Of a stretch of 12,575 nt of DNA, positions 7,665-12,575 are shown one piece after another. The translations under genes and the position numbers were made by a program. Position 1 is the stretch's first letter. Each line of letters opens with the position of its first letter. Below the pieces are notes generated by a model. It was not told where the DNA came from, ran no database searches, and saw nothing but the letters and a program-made list of their open reading frames with translations. Source of the stretch: Patescibacteria group bacterium (GTDB lineage: Bacteria > Patescibacteriota > Minisyncoccia > Phycocordibacterales > Phycocordibacteraceae); contig JAHJIK010000074.1 in the NCBI GenBank assembly GCA_018823385.1, positions 1 to 12,575 on the forward strand, read 5' to 3'.

Positions 7665-8033
7665 CTATGGAATCCTTGGATTAAGTAATCCTTGGGAAAA
7701 CAACTCTTGGAAAAGAGTCGGGCGGTCTGGAGGGTGGAAGTCCTTATAAAAATATCTACGTACCCTATTTGTGGAAGTAAGAAAAGAGAATCGAAGAGTA
7801 CGAGCTATATAGGCAAAAGTCGCCAAAAGGAAGATCGTAGCTACAACCCCTGCGAAAGCCACTTGCCAATGATCAATGTGATCTAAAACAGTAGCGCAAA
7901 GGGACATCTCAGCACCCGTTAACGGGCAGTGGTGGTTGTGGTGAGCTAGATTTGGAAGTGATAACGGTAGTCCAAAAAGTGCCACCGACACGAATGACAG
8001 GAGAAGAAAGCGAGCTAAGGTACGCATTGCCAT
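7665..8033 (-). CDS. His/Cys-rich membrane protein, possible metal-handling role
   Basis: The 122-residue protein has hydrophobic segments at about 7-27 and 57-78. Between them is a loop rich in potential metal ligands: HHNHHC (31-36), C46, H52 and H55. The tail (about 80-122) is basic and Pro/Phe-containing. I cannot name a family; the His-His-x-His-His-Cys-Pro pattern between two membrane spans recalls small proteins in Parcubacterial metal-resistance loci. It is probably the first gene of an operon with the DUF305 gene. A second ATG at 8027 is possible. Promoter boxes lie immediately upstream, leaving almost no leader. Confidence 0.6.
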   Translation of the reverse strand: MAMRTLARFLLLSFVSVALFGLPLSLPNLAHHNHHCPLTGAEMSLCATVLDHIDHWQVAFAGVVATIFLLATFAYIARTLRFSFLTSTNRVRRYFYKDFHPPDRPTLFQELFSQGLLNPRIP

Positions 8034-8038
8034 ACTTC

Positions 8039-8067
8039 TATTATTTAGTAGTCCTGAAGTAAGTCAA
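8039..8067 (-). promoter_or_regulatory. Promoter of the His/Cys-rich membrane protein gene
   Basis: On the minus strand TTGACT (8067-8062), 17 nt and ATAATA (8044-8039) form a good sigma70 match. The -10 box ends 5 nt before the ATG at 8033, so the mRNA is leaderless or nearly so. Confidence 0.6.
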
Positions 8068-8080
8068 TCTATGCACTTAC
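8059..8080. promoter_or_regulatory. Inverted repeat, candidate operator between divergent genes
   Basis: GTAAGT (8059-8064) and ACTTAC (8075-8080) are inverted copies separated by 10 nt. They overlap the -35 box of the minus-strand promoter and end 18 bp before the TATACT box (8099-8104) of the plus-strand gene. A dimeric repressor or activator here could control both directions. No regulator gene is visible nearby. Confidence 0.4.
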
Positions 8081-8110
8081 CAGTTGCTTGAGTTCCGATA
8101 TACTTGTGAT

Positions 8111-8851
8111 ATGGATTTTCTTATCATAGGACTTGTAGCCTTCGGCGCATCCGCTCTCACCTTCTTTTCGGGCTTTGGGCTTGGAACCTTGCTCTTACCT
8201 GCTTTCGCTCTTTTCTTCACTACCCCCATAGCCCTAATGGCTACGGGTATTGTTCATTTACTCAATAACCTTTTTAAAGGAACACTTGTTTGGAAACTTG
8301 TTGATTGGCCTACCGTTCTTCGGTTTGGCCTTCCTGCTATCCCCTCAGCGATTCTAGGTGCGTTCCTACTAACCTACTTGGATGCACGCATTGCTAGTAT
8401 CGTCATCGGAATAATCCTTATTCTCTTTGCAATTCTTGAGTTTCAATCGTGGTTTCAACGCCTAACCTTTCCAAGGAAATATGTTTCGTTTGGAGGAATC
8501 CTCACAGGCTTTATGGGTGGCCTCTCAGGGCAACAAGGGGCAATCCGTTCGATGTTCCTACTGAAGTCTGACTTTGATGCGAAACACTATATTGCAACAG
8601 GGGTTTTTATAGCCGTACTGATCGATCTTGCACGTCTACCAACCTATGTACTTGGGCTTCGTGGTGCTTCAGCTGAAGTTAGTCAGCACGAACTATTACT
8701 CATTGGATTCGGGACACTCTGCGCATTCACAGGAGCGTGGCTTGGAGCAAGATATGCTAAGAAAACTACGATTGGTCTTGTCCGCTATGTTGTTGCAGGA
8801 CTAATGCTCGTAATCGGCACTCTCCTTGTATTTGGGATCATTGGAACTTAA
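8111..8851 (+). CDS. TauE/SafE family membrane permease
   Basis: The start is ATG 8111 (246 residues); a TTG further upstream in frame would add nine unlikely residues. About seven to eight membrane segments fill the protein. The two-fold family repeat is visible: the first half has GFGLGTLLLPAFALFF (21-36) and GIVHLLNNLFKG (46-57), the second half GGILTGFMGGLSGQQGAIRS (128-147) and TGVFIAVLIDLARLP (163-177). The family exports or imports sulfite, sulfonates and related organic sulfur anions, or has unknown substrates; substrate cannot be told here. It is divergent from the DUF305 unit. A TATACT box (8099-8104) ends 6 nt before the ATG, so translation is probably leaderless. Confidence 0.88.
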   Translation: MDFLIIGLVAFGASALTFFSGFGLGTLLLPAFALFFTTPIALMATGIVHLLNNLFKGTLVWKLVDWPTVLRFGLPAIPSAILGAFLLTYLDARIASIVIGIILILFAILEFQSWFQRLTFPRKYVSFGGILTGFMGGLSGQQGAIRSMFLLKSDFDAKHYIATGVFIAVLIDLARLPTYVLGLRGASAEVSQHELLLIGFGTLCAFTGAWLGARYAKKTTIGLVRYVVAGLMLVIGTLLVFGIIGT

Positions 8852-8857
8852 CAAATC

Positions 8858-8998
8858 TTAAGCGTAGGTTATCTGCCTTAGCTCATCCAAACTAATGCAC
8901 GCGTATGGGTTTTCCTTTGCCCAATCAATAGTTCTAAAATCGTCCGCTAGGGCGAGCTCGAGATTCCTCGTATATTTGCTTACTAAAATTTCGTACCC
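8858..8998 (-). pseudogene. Decayed C-terminal fragment of an unidentified protein (copy A)
   Basis: In the gap between the permease and HIT genes the minus strand encodes 46 residues ending in TAA (8860-8858), containing GYEILVSKYTRN, LALADDFRTIDWAKE and SLDELRQI. There is no start codon in this stretch, and reading further upstream runs into the antisense of the HIT gene. A second copy near 10100 shares LALADDFRTIDW with only third-position differences, which suggests both descend from a real coding sequence. The family is not recognised. Confidence 0.45.
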
Positions 8999-9015
8999 CG
9001 GACAGGGTTTCGAAC
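8920..9015. repeat. Cassette-border repeat A
   Basis: A 38-bp box (8920-8957, starting CCCAATCAAT and ending GGGCGAGC) matches 34 of 38 positions in repeat B. It is followed by 51 diverged bases and TTTCGAAC (9008-9015). Repeats B and C keep the same distance (52 and 51 nt) between their GAGC and TTCGAA, so all three appear to be one element type. Confidence 0.6.
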
Positions 9016-9024
9016 TGTTATACT
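9016..9024 (+). promoter_or_regulatory. Extended -10 promoter of the HIT-HAD operon
   Basis: TG-T-TATACT (9016-9024) is an extended -10 element directly after repeat A. It ends 8 nt before the HIT ATG, consistent with a leaderless mRNA. No convincing -35 box is seen. Confidence 0.5.
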
Positions 9025-9032
9025 TTTCTTCA

Positions 9033-9506
9033 ATGTATAACCACGCGCCTGAAGGATATATCTGCCCTATTTGTCTTGCAGTTCAGGGGATTGAAAGTGA
9101 GCAGACTATGGCAAAGCAATCAGATATCGTATATCGGGATGCACTCACGTTGGTCTACGTAAACTCTAAGTTTGTCGGGAACAATCCAGGCCACGTGATA
9201 GTGGTGCCAACTGCTCACTTTGAGAATCTATACGACCTTCCTGTCGAATACGCACATGCAATTGTCGAAACATCCCAGAAGTTGGCTCAGGCTCTGAAAG
9301 CTGTTCGCAAATGCGACGGTGTCTGGATAGAACAGAATAACGAGCCAGCGTCAGGTCAACACGCCTTCCATTACCACATGCACATTATTCCCCGCTTTGA
9401 AGATGATGATCTTAGAAACGAACTGGCTAAAGGCAATACACGTGTTACAGAAGCCTCGGAGCGACTTCCCTATGCCGAAGCCCTAAGAGCGTATCTAGGA
9501 ACTTAG
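9033..9506 (+). CDS. HIT family (histidine triad) hydrolase
   Basis: The ATG at 9033 gives 157 residues. The frame stays open upstream to 8895, but that part translates repeat A and shows no family similarity. The N-terminus carries CPIC (11-14), a zinc site of many HIT proteins. NNPGHVIVVPTAHFENLYDL (50-69) is the nucleotide-binding region. The catalytic triad HYHMHII (113-119), with H115 or H117 as nucleophile region, lies in HAFHYHMHIIPRF. HIT enzymes hydrolyse or transfer nucleoside phosphoramidates or dinucleoside polyphosphates; the substrate here is not determined. It is followed after 1 nt by a HAD hydrolase, so the two are probably translationally coupled and may act on related nucleotides. 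Confidence 0.9.
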   Translation: MYNHAPEGYICPICLAVQGIESEQTMAKQSDIVYRDALTLVYVNSKFVGNNPGHVIVVPTAHFENLYDLPVEYAHAIVETSQKLAQALKAVRKCDGVWIEQNNEPASGQHAFHYHMHIIPRFEDDDLRNELAKGNTRVTEASERLPYAEALRAYLGT

Positions 9507-9507
9507 T

Positions 9508-10098
9508 ATGGTAAAGGCAATCTTGTTTGACGCGGATGGTGTGGTGATTAAGGCCAGAGAACGCTTTTTCAGCGAAAGGTTTGCTGAGACGCAAAATATC
9601 TCTGCTGAAGTGGTGCTTCCCTTCTTTAAGAATGATATGCGTGGGGCCTTTACAGGCAAGGTGAATCTAAAGGACGCAGTAGAAAAGTATCTGGCCGTAT
9701 GGAACTGGAACGGCACTGCTGAGGAGTTTCTCATGTATTGGTTCAGTCAAGAAAGTCCTCGCGATGAAGAGGTGCTTGCCTACATAGATTCCCTGCGCTC
9801 ATCTGGCATCAAATGCTATCTCGCTACAGATCGAGAGCAGTACTGGGCAGACTATCTAGTTGAAGATGTAGATCTTAAATCTCACATGGATGGCTTTATG
9901 TTCTCGTACGATATTGGGTACGAGAAGCATGAGTCAAAATATTTTGAAGAAGTGCTTCGAAGACTAGACTGTACTCCCAATGAAGTCATGTACTGGGATG
10001 ACGATCAAAAGAATGTAGATGTGGCCAAGGGTCTAGGAATTGATGCAAGATTCTACACAAGGCTTGAGGAGCTTAAGCACTCAATTCCTTTAACGTAG
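9508..10098 (+). CDS. HAD-superfamily hydrolase (phosphatase type)
   Basis: The 196-residue protein has all HAD motifs: motif I FDADGVV (D8 nucleophile, D10 acid/base), motif II threonine in YLATD (T107), motif III lysine in GYEKHESKYFEEVL (K140), and motif IV YWDDDQKNV (D164-D166). An alpha-helical cap of subfamily I type lies between about 15 and 85. The length is typical of small HAD phosphatases acting on sugar phosphates or nucleotides. It starts 1 nt after the HIT stop (TAG-T-ATG). Its last codons overlap the antisense protein fragment of repeat B, so the 3' end meets a recombination-prone border. Substrate unknown. Confidence 0.88.
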   Translation: MVKAILFDADGVVIKARERFFSERFAETQNISAEVVLPFFKNDMRGAFTGKVNLKDAVEKYLAVWNWNGTAEEFLMYWFSQESPRDEEVLAYIDSLRSSGIKCYLATDREQYWADYLVEDVDLKSHMDGFMFSYDIGYEKHESKYFEEVLRRLDCTPNEVMYWDDDQKNVDVAKGLGIDARFYTRLEELKHSIPLT

Positions 10099-10171
10099 CA
10101 AGCGTCAGATTTGATCCTGAGTATTCCTTAACCCAATCAATCGTTCTAAAGTCGTCCGCCAGAGCGAGCAT
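10073..10171 (-). pseudogene. Truncated C-terminal fragment of the same unidentified protein (copy B)
   Basis: The minus strand encodes 32 residues from ATG (10171-10169) to TAA (10075-10073): LALADDFRTIDWVKEYSG, then LTLATLKELSA. A TGA directly precedes the ATG, where the sequence switches from similarity with copy A to similarity with repeat C. The reading frame was therefore cut at this point. It overlaps the HAD 3' end by 26 bp. The four substitutions relative to copy A within the 38-bp box are all synonymous in this frame. Confidence 0.45.
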
Positions 10172-10230
10172 TCAATTTTGGGTTGTATTTGTTGAGATAT
10201 TTTGGTGACATTAGTTGGCAGTTCGAACCT
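10132..10230. repeat. Cassette-border repeat B (hybrid of A and C)
   Basis: The left part (10132-10169) matches repeat A at 34 of 38 positions. The right part (10166-10230) matches repeat C at about 57 of 65 aligned positions, with one 1-nt gap. The switch is at GAGC (10166-10169). The right end is GTTCGAACCT (10221-10230). It lies between the HAD gene and the promoter of the 160-residue protein. Confidence 0.75.
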
Positions 10231-10265
10231 AAGTGTTTCCAAGATATTGAACCATAACGTACTAA

Positions 10266-10294
10266 TTGACAGTCTACTATAGGTATGTTATAAA
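10266..10294 (+). promoter_or_regulatory. Strong sigma70 promoter of the 160-residue protein gene
   Basis: TTGACA (10266-10271, perfect consensus), a 17-nt spacer and TATAAA (10289-10294), with TG one base before the -10. Transcription should start near 10301, leaving a leader of about 85 nt. It is the best consensus promoter in the window. Confidence 0.8.
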
Positions 10295-10301
10295 TATTAT
10301 A

Positions 10302-10387
10302 CCGTTGTAAACGGAGGCTCGTCACCAGAGCCACAAGGAATAATTCCAAGCGTGAACTAGTCCGTGAGACTTTGGGATAGACCCAAA
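10302..10387 (+). promoter_or_regulatory. Structured 5' leader, four consecutive small hairpins
   Basis: Going downstream the leader can form CCGTT/AACGG (10302-10314), GGCTC/GAGCC (10316-10332), GGAA/TTCC (10337-10347) and TTTGGG/CCCAAA (10371-10387). The last stem includes the A of the start codon, so it could limit ribosome access. No known riboswitch class is recognised. Confidence 0.45.
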
Positions 10388-10869
10388 TGCAAGATACCCA
10401 GAAGGCTGCTGCCCTCGAGCACCGAGTGATCTTTGAGGGATTGGAACAGGTCAACGGAACTGAGGAATCAGTCGTCGAGATGATGTCCAGAATCTGTGAT
10501 TATCTCTATGGTTCATATTTCTTGGCTATCAACCCGCTGCCACAGTTGCGAAAGGCGCTGCCAGCATATATTTGGAACTTCGTGAGGCCGAAAAGCCTGC
10601 GCGATGCGCGAGAAATTGTTTCCAAAGCTGATTTCATCTGGAGAACCGATTCGTTTAATAGTCGGTGGCTAGATGCAAACTCAACTGAAGAAGACTTCGA
10701 AGCGTTTTTCCCGGTTGAGTTCGCCACAGCAACTCTTCTGAATCCGCGCGAGCCCCTTCGGTACTTTTTCGCCGGGAAGAAGCGCGCGACGGAAGAAACC
10801 ACCAGTGATCTGCGCTTCGTTGTGGCCTGCGGTGGGGATCCTGTCTACTTCGAAATACTGAACCAGTAG
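10387..10869 (+). CDS. Unrecognised 160-residue soluble protein
   Basis: The frame runs from ATG 10387 (bounded by an in-frame TAG three codons before) to TAG at 10869. No signal peptide or membrane span is present. The protein is helix-rich and mixed in charge, with aromatic clusters: CDYLYGSYFLAINPLPQL (37-54), AYIWNFVRPKS (60-70), FIWRTDSFNSRWLD (83-96) and EEDFEAFFPVEF (101-112). It ends in a strand-like DLRFVVACGGDPVYFEIL. I know no family for it. Its GC content is higher than that of its left neighbours. The gene forms a complete unit with its own strong promoter, structured leader and GC-rich terminator between two direct repeats, as expected of a mobile cassette. No Shine-Dalgarno sequence is seen; the ATG pair at residues 32-33 is an alternative start. 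Confidence 0.65.
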   Translation: MQDTQKAAALEHRVIFEGLEQVNGTEESVVEMMSRICDYLYGSYFLAINPLPQLRKALPAYIWNFVRPKSLRDAREIVSKADFIWRTDSFNSRWLDANSTEEDFEAFFPVEFATATLLNPREPLRYFFAGKKRATEETTSDLRFVVACGGDPVYFEILNQ

Positions 10870-10886
10870 CAAGTCCGCTCGGACGA

Positions 10887-10933
10887 GCCCGGAGGAGTAA
10901 CTTCCCCGCCGCTCCTCCGGGCGGCTTCTTTTT
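10887..10933 (+). terminator. GC-rich rho-independent terminator
   Basis: GCCCGGAGGAG (10887-10897) pairs perfectly with CTCCTCCGGGC (10912-10922), followed by GGCTTCTTTTT. It closes the 160-residue protein gene. Confidence 0.92.
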
Positions 10934-10941
10934 ACATACAC

Positions 10942-10967
10942 GTTCGAACATCCTCCAGCATGTGGAG
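10942..10967. repeat. Extra GTTCGAAC palindrome and small hairpin before repeat C
   Basis: GTTCGAAC (10942-10949) repeats the terminal palindrome of B (10221-10228) and C (11019-11026). It is followed by a CTCCA/TGGAG hairpin (10953-10967) that overlaps the left edge of C. Confidence 0.45.
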
Positions 10968-11028
10968 CATTCAATTTTGGGTTGTATTTGTGAGATATAT
11001 GAGCGAGATAAGTTGGCGGTTCGAACCT
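10965..11028. repeat. Cassette-border repeat C
   Basis: Direct copy of the right part of B, 799 bp downstream. The first 27 bases, from GAGCATTC through GTATTTGT, are identical, a 12-base middle part varies, and the end AGTTGGCGGTTCGAACCT differs from B at one base. It lacks the 38-bp left box shared by A and B. Confidence 0.75.
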
Positions 11029-11093
11029 GTATCAGTAATCACTCAAATTGAACTACTTGTTCTCATATTCTGCTCTCTTTAAAGTACTCATGT

Positions 11094-11124
11094 AAAAGCC
11101 ACGCCGGTGGCAGTGTGGCTTTTT
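11094..11124. terminator. Rho-independent terminator without an obvious upstream gene
   Basis: AAAAGCCAC (11094-11102) pairs with GTGGCTTTT (11115-11123), with an inner GCC/GGC, and is followed by a T/C-rich tract. No gene lies between it and the terminator at 10887-10933, so it may be a leftover from another cassette or a barrier in front of the next promoter. Confidence 0.7.
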
Positions 11125-11142
11125 CTCTCTTAGAATTGGTTG

Positions 11143-11151
11143 TGCTATAAA
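11143..11151 (+). promoter_or_regulatory. Extended -10 promoter of the zinc-ribbon-like gene
   Basis: TG-C-TATAAA (11143-11151) is an extended -10 element 33 nt before the ATG; no good -35 box is seen. AGGA lies 11 nt before the start, a weak ribosome binding site. Confidence 0.5.
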
Positions 11152-11184
11152 ATAGGTTCACAGCTCTTTAGGAAAAGTACGGCT

Positions 11185-11391
11185 ATGACGAATGCCGAAA
11201 TCATTGAAAGAGTCAAAGCGTGGCAAGATAACCCGCGCGGACACCCAATGTCATGCGATATTGATTCTGAACATAAACCACTGGTGCCAGCGGAAGACGA
11301 AGGGTCAGTGGTTCTTGTTTGTCCTGACTGTGGATATATACAAAACTTTGTTCCCTCGGCAGTCCTTGGACTTCTTCCAGATGCCGACTGA
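11185..11391 (+). CDS. Small zinc-ribbon-like protein
   Basis: The ATG at 11185 gives 68 residues; the frame is open to a TTG at 11140 but that extension is poor. After an N-terminal helix (MTNAEIIERVKAWQD) comes GHPMSCDIDSEHKPLVP, then VVLVCPDCGYIQNFVP. The ligands C24, C46, C49 with H20 or H30 could form one zinc site. From memory, small proteins with an HP(L/M)(T/S)C...H..L.P...V.L.CP.CGY layout recur in Patescibacteria; I cannot name a function. It stands alone, with its own promoter and terminator, to the right of repeat C, so it may be the next cassette. Confidence 0.7.
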   Translation: MTNAEIIERVKAWQDNPRGHPMSCDIDSEHKPLVPAEDEGSVVLVCPDCGYIQNFVPSAVLGLLPDAD

Positions 11392-11406
11392 CGCCCAGAA
11401 GCATAC

Positions 11407-11442
11407 GGAGCCCTGCGATAGTATCAAGGGGCTCCATCTTTA
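11407..11442 (+). terminator. Rho-independent terminator
   Basis: GGAGCCC (11407-11413) pairs with GGGCTCC (11429-11435), followed by ATCTTTATT. It ends the zinc-ribbon-like gene. Confidence 0.75.
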
Positions 11443-11474
11443 TTCGACTACGCCAGAAGAACGTTCATTAGTAA

Positions 11475-11514
11475 GAGATAAAAGAAACTCCCGCACGGTC
11501 AGACCGGCGGGAGT
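11475..11514 (-). terminator. Rho-independent terminator on the minus strand
   Basis: ACTCCCGC (11487-11494) pairs with GCGGGAGT (11507-11514), extended by CGGT/ACCG inside. On the minus strand it is followed by TTCTTTTATC. It lies 35 bp after the stop of the exported protein gene at 11550. Confidence 0.8.
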
Positions 11515-11549
11515 GTTCACACACAAAGATACAACAAAGTAGCAGCTCA

Positions 11550-12431
11550 TTACGGAGAGGATCGAAGCGATGAGTCTTGCATGACCTCCCGGATCTTCCA
11601 TTTCTGGACTGCTGCGCGCTTTGCATCCCTCTGTGCCGCGTACGTGCCGCGGAGATAGGCCATGTCCCAGTCGGAGAGCCTCTGTGCGCTGAGAGGATCC
11701 TCCTCGTAGTCGAAGAGATTCAACACCGTGGGAACATTTGGACGTGCGGCCGGGTTGATATCAACCAGGCTCCTGAGAGCGAGGTAGTCGGCCAACGCCT
11801 CGAACTTCACAATCCGAGTTTGCTTTACGTTTATGACCACAACGGCGTGGTCAAAGTCAGCACGGACTGAGCTCCCAATGAGACCTCGTCCCTCGATCGC
11901 AGTGCCCGCCCGATACCGTTTGCCGGCTCGAGTAACTCGAGCCGTCACGAACCAGCTGGTCACTGGAGCTTGCGACGTTTTGAATTTCTTGATCGCAAGC
12001 TTCGTCGGGCGTAGCGTCCACTCATCTCTCTTGTACTTCGAAGCGTTCGTCTTCATATAGTTTTCTGCGAACTGTTCGAAGTCGTCGGTGGCGATGATGT
12101 AGATGTTGGGTTCGCAACCCCACTGGCCGGTTCTGAGGTTGACTTCGCTTGCGAGAGCGATGACACGTTTGCGGATATAGTCGTCCCTCCGCATGCCAAA
12201 ACCGGTGACAAAGACGCAGATCTCCTTGTCCCATCTTCCGATCTGGCCGGTCGGAGTTTCTACCGTGGTATCCTCCACGTATGTTTCAATCTTCTCCCTG
12301 GTGGTCCGATTAACCCCGGTGACGACCAATTCGTCAACGGTATTTGATTCGGGCTGAGCCAAAGCGGGCGCAGCCAGCAGAGACATCGCAGCAGCTAGGC
12401 TTGCGACGATATGAGCGAGTCGGTTCATCAT
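11550..12431 (-). CDS. Exported protein of unknown function, Alphaproteobacteria-like
   Basis: The protein has 293 residues, with tandem ATGs at 12431 and 12428. AGGAG lies 4 or 7 nt before them, the clearest Shine-Dalgarno sequence in the window. Residues 1-25 form a signal peptide (cleavage after ALA), followed by DELVVTGVNRTTREK. The body has RWDKEICVFVTGF (66-78), IRKRVIALASEV (86-97) and GCEPNIYIIATDDFEQFAENY (105-125, C72 and C106 possibly disulfide-bonded). It ends in a basic helical tail. The pattern of a conserved Cys, then an x-x-R-V-x-x-x-A-x-E-V helix, then GCxPNIxIxxTDD recalls uncharacterised exported proteins of Sphingomonadales and Caulobacterales. GC and codon use differ from the left of the window. 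A partial gene lies 12 nt upstream. Function unknown. Confidence 0.72.
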   Translation of the reverse strand: MMNRLAHIVASLAAAMSLLAAPALAQPESNTVDELVVTGVNRTTREKIETYVEDTTVETPTGQIGRWDKEICVFVTGFGMRRDDYIRKRVIALASEVNLRTGQWGCEPNIYIIATDDFEQFAENYMKTNASKYKRDEWTLRPTKLAIKKFKTSQAPVTSWFVTARVTRAGKRYRAGTAIEGRGLIGSSVRADFDHAVVVINVKQTRIVKFEALADYLALRSLVDINPAARPNVPTVLNLFDYEEDPLSAQRLSDWDMAYLRGTYAAQRDAKRAAVQKWKIREVMQDSSLRSSP

Positions 12432-12443
12432 GGCTCTCCTGTG

Positions 12444-12575
12444 CTAGCCGATTGAAGGATGACAAGAGCACTTGACAATGTACTCTCCTGTTGCCACGAT
12501 GACGTTACAACCTTCGCTGCCATACACCTCGGCGCCGAGCATCACTTCCTCGGAGCGAGGATTGGCCGAGACCTG
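12444..12575 (-). CDS. C-terminal end of an unknown protein (5' end cut by window)
   Basis: From the window edge the minus strand is open for 43 codons to TAG (12446-12444). The readable part includes SEEVMLGAEVYGSEGCNVIVATG and EYIVKCSCHPSIG, with three cysteines. It ends 12 nt before the ATG of the exported protein gene and shares its GC-rich composition, so the two probably form an operon. The piece is too short to name. Confidence 0.45.
   Translation of the reverse strand, partial: QVSANPRSEEVMLGAEVYGSEGCNVIVATGEYIVKCSCHPSIG

Noticed and set aside
8895..9032. N-terminal extension of the HIT protein back to 8895
   Set aside because: The added 46 residues translate repeat A, have no family similarity, and a good extended -10 promoter lies inside them; ATG 9033 starts the conserved part.
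10146..10974. Minus-strand open frames at 10146-10454 and 10506-10974
   Set aside because: They run antisense to the 160-residue gene and through the repeats and terminator, with no conserved motifs or start signals.
10132..11028. Repeats B and C as classical integron attC sites
   Set aside because: No RYYYAAC...GTTRRRY ends with a matching imperfect palindrome could be found, and no IntI gene is in the window. Only the array-like layout is similar.
10965..11028. Repeat C as a tRNA or tmRNA gene because of its GGTTCGAACC end
   Set aside because: Only a T-loop-like end is present. No D arm, anticodon stem or acceptor pairing can be drawn.

Overview
The window looks like a piece of a small-genome Patescibacteria/CPR bacterium, most like Parcubacteria. 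The evidence is indirect: the mix of gene families (an ECF sigma factor paired with a DUF5667 membrane protein, a large secreted peptidoglycan-binding surface protein, DUF3467 and DUF305 proteins, a small zinc-ribbon-like protein), moderate GC, tight packing, and start codons that mostly lack a Shine-Dalgarno sequence and lie a few bases after a -10-like box. No marker gene settles the taxonomy.

Left part (1-7098), core-like. An ECF sigma factor and a DUF5667 transmembrane protein, probably its anti-sigma partner, form a minus-strand operon with an ATGA overlap. They are divergent from a 618-residue secreted surface protein. The 145-bp gap between them carries a perfect 14-bp palindrome that supplies the -35 element to two mirror-image ECF-type promoters (TGTCACA-N15-TGTC on each strand). 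This suggests one sigma factor controls both its own operon and the surface protein. On the minus strand follow an ABC-F ATPase, an Ig-like secreted protein, a small exported protein, and a two-gene unit of a small membrane protein and a DUF3467 protein.

Middle (7099-8851). A tRNA-Asn(GTT) with its own promoter and a terminator marks a change of gene type. To its right lies a small locus that may deal with metal or sulfur compounds: a DUF305 protein, a His/Cys-rich membrane protein and a divergent TauE/SafE permease, with an inverted repeat in the divergent promoter.

Right part (8852-12575), accessory. Three related, similarly oriented repeats (A about 8920-9015, B about 10132-10230, C about 10965-11028), each ending in TTCGAAC, alternate with plus-strand genes: A, HIT + HAD hydrolases, B, an unrecognised 160-residue protein with a strong promoter, structured leader and GC-rich terminator, C, a 68-residue zinc-ribbon-like protein. 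This resembles a gene-cassette array, but no integrase is present and no match to the attC consensus was found. Repeats A and B also encode, on the opposite strand, the decayed C-terminus of an unidentified protein family. The last 1 kb has higher GC, a clear Shine-Dalgarno sequence and an Alphaproteobacteria-like exported protein, so it is either transferred DNA or an assembly join.
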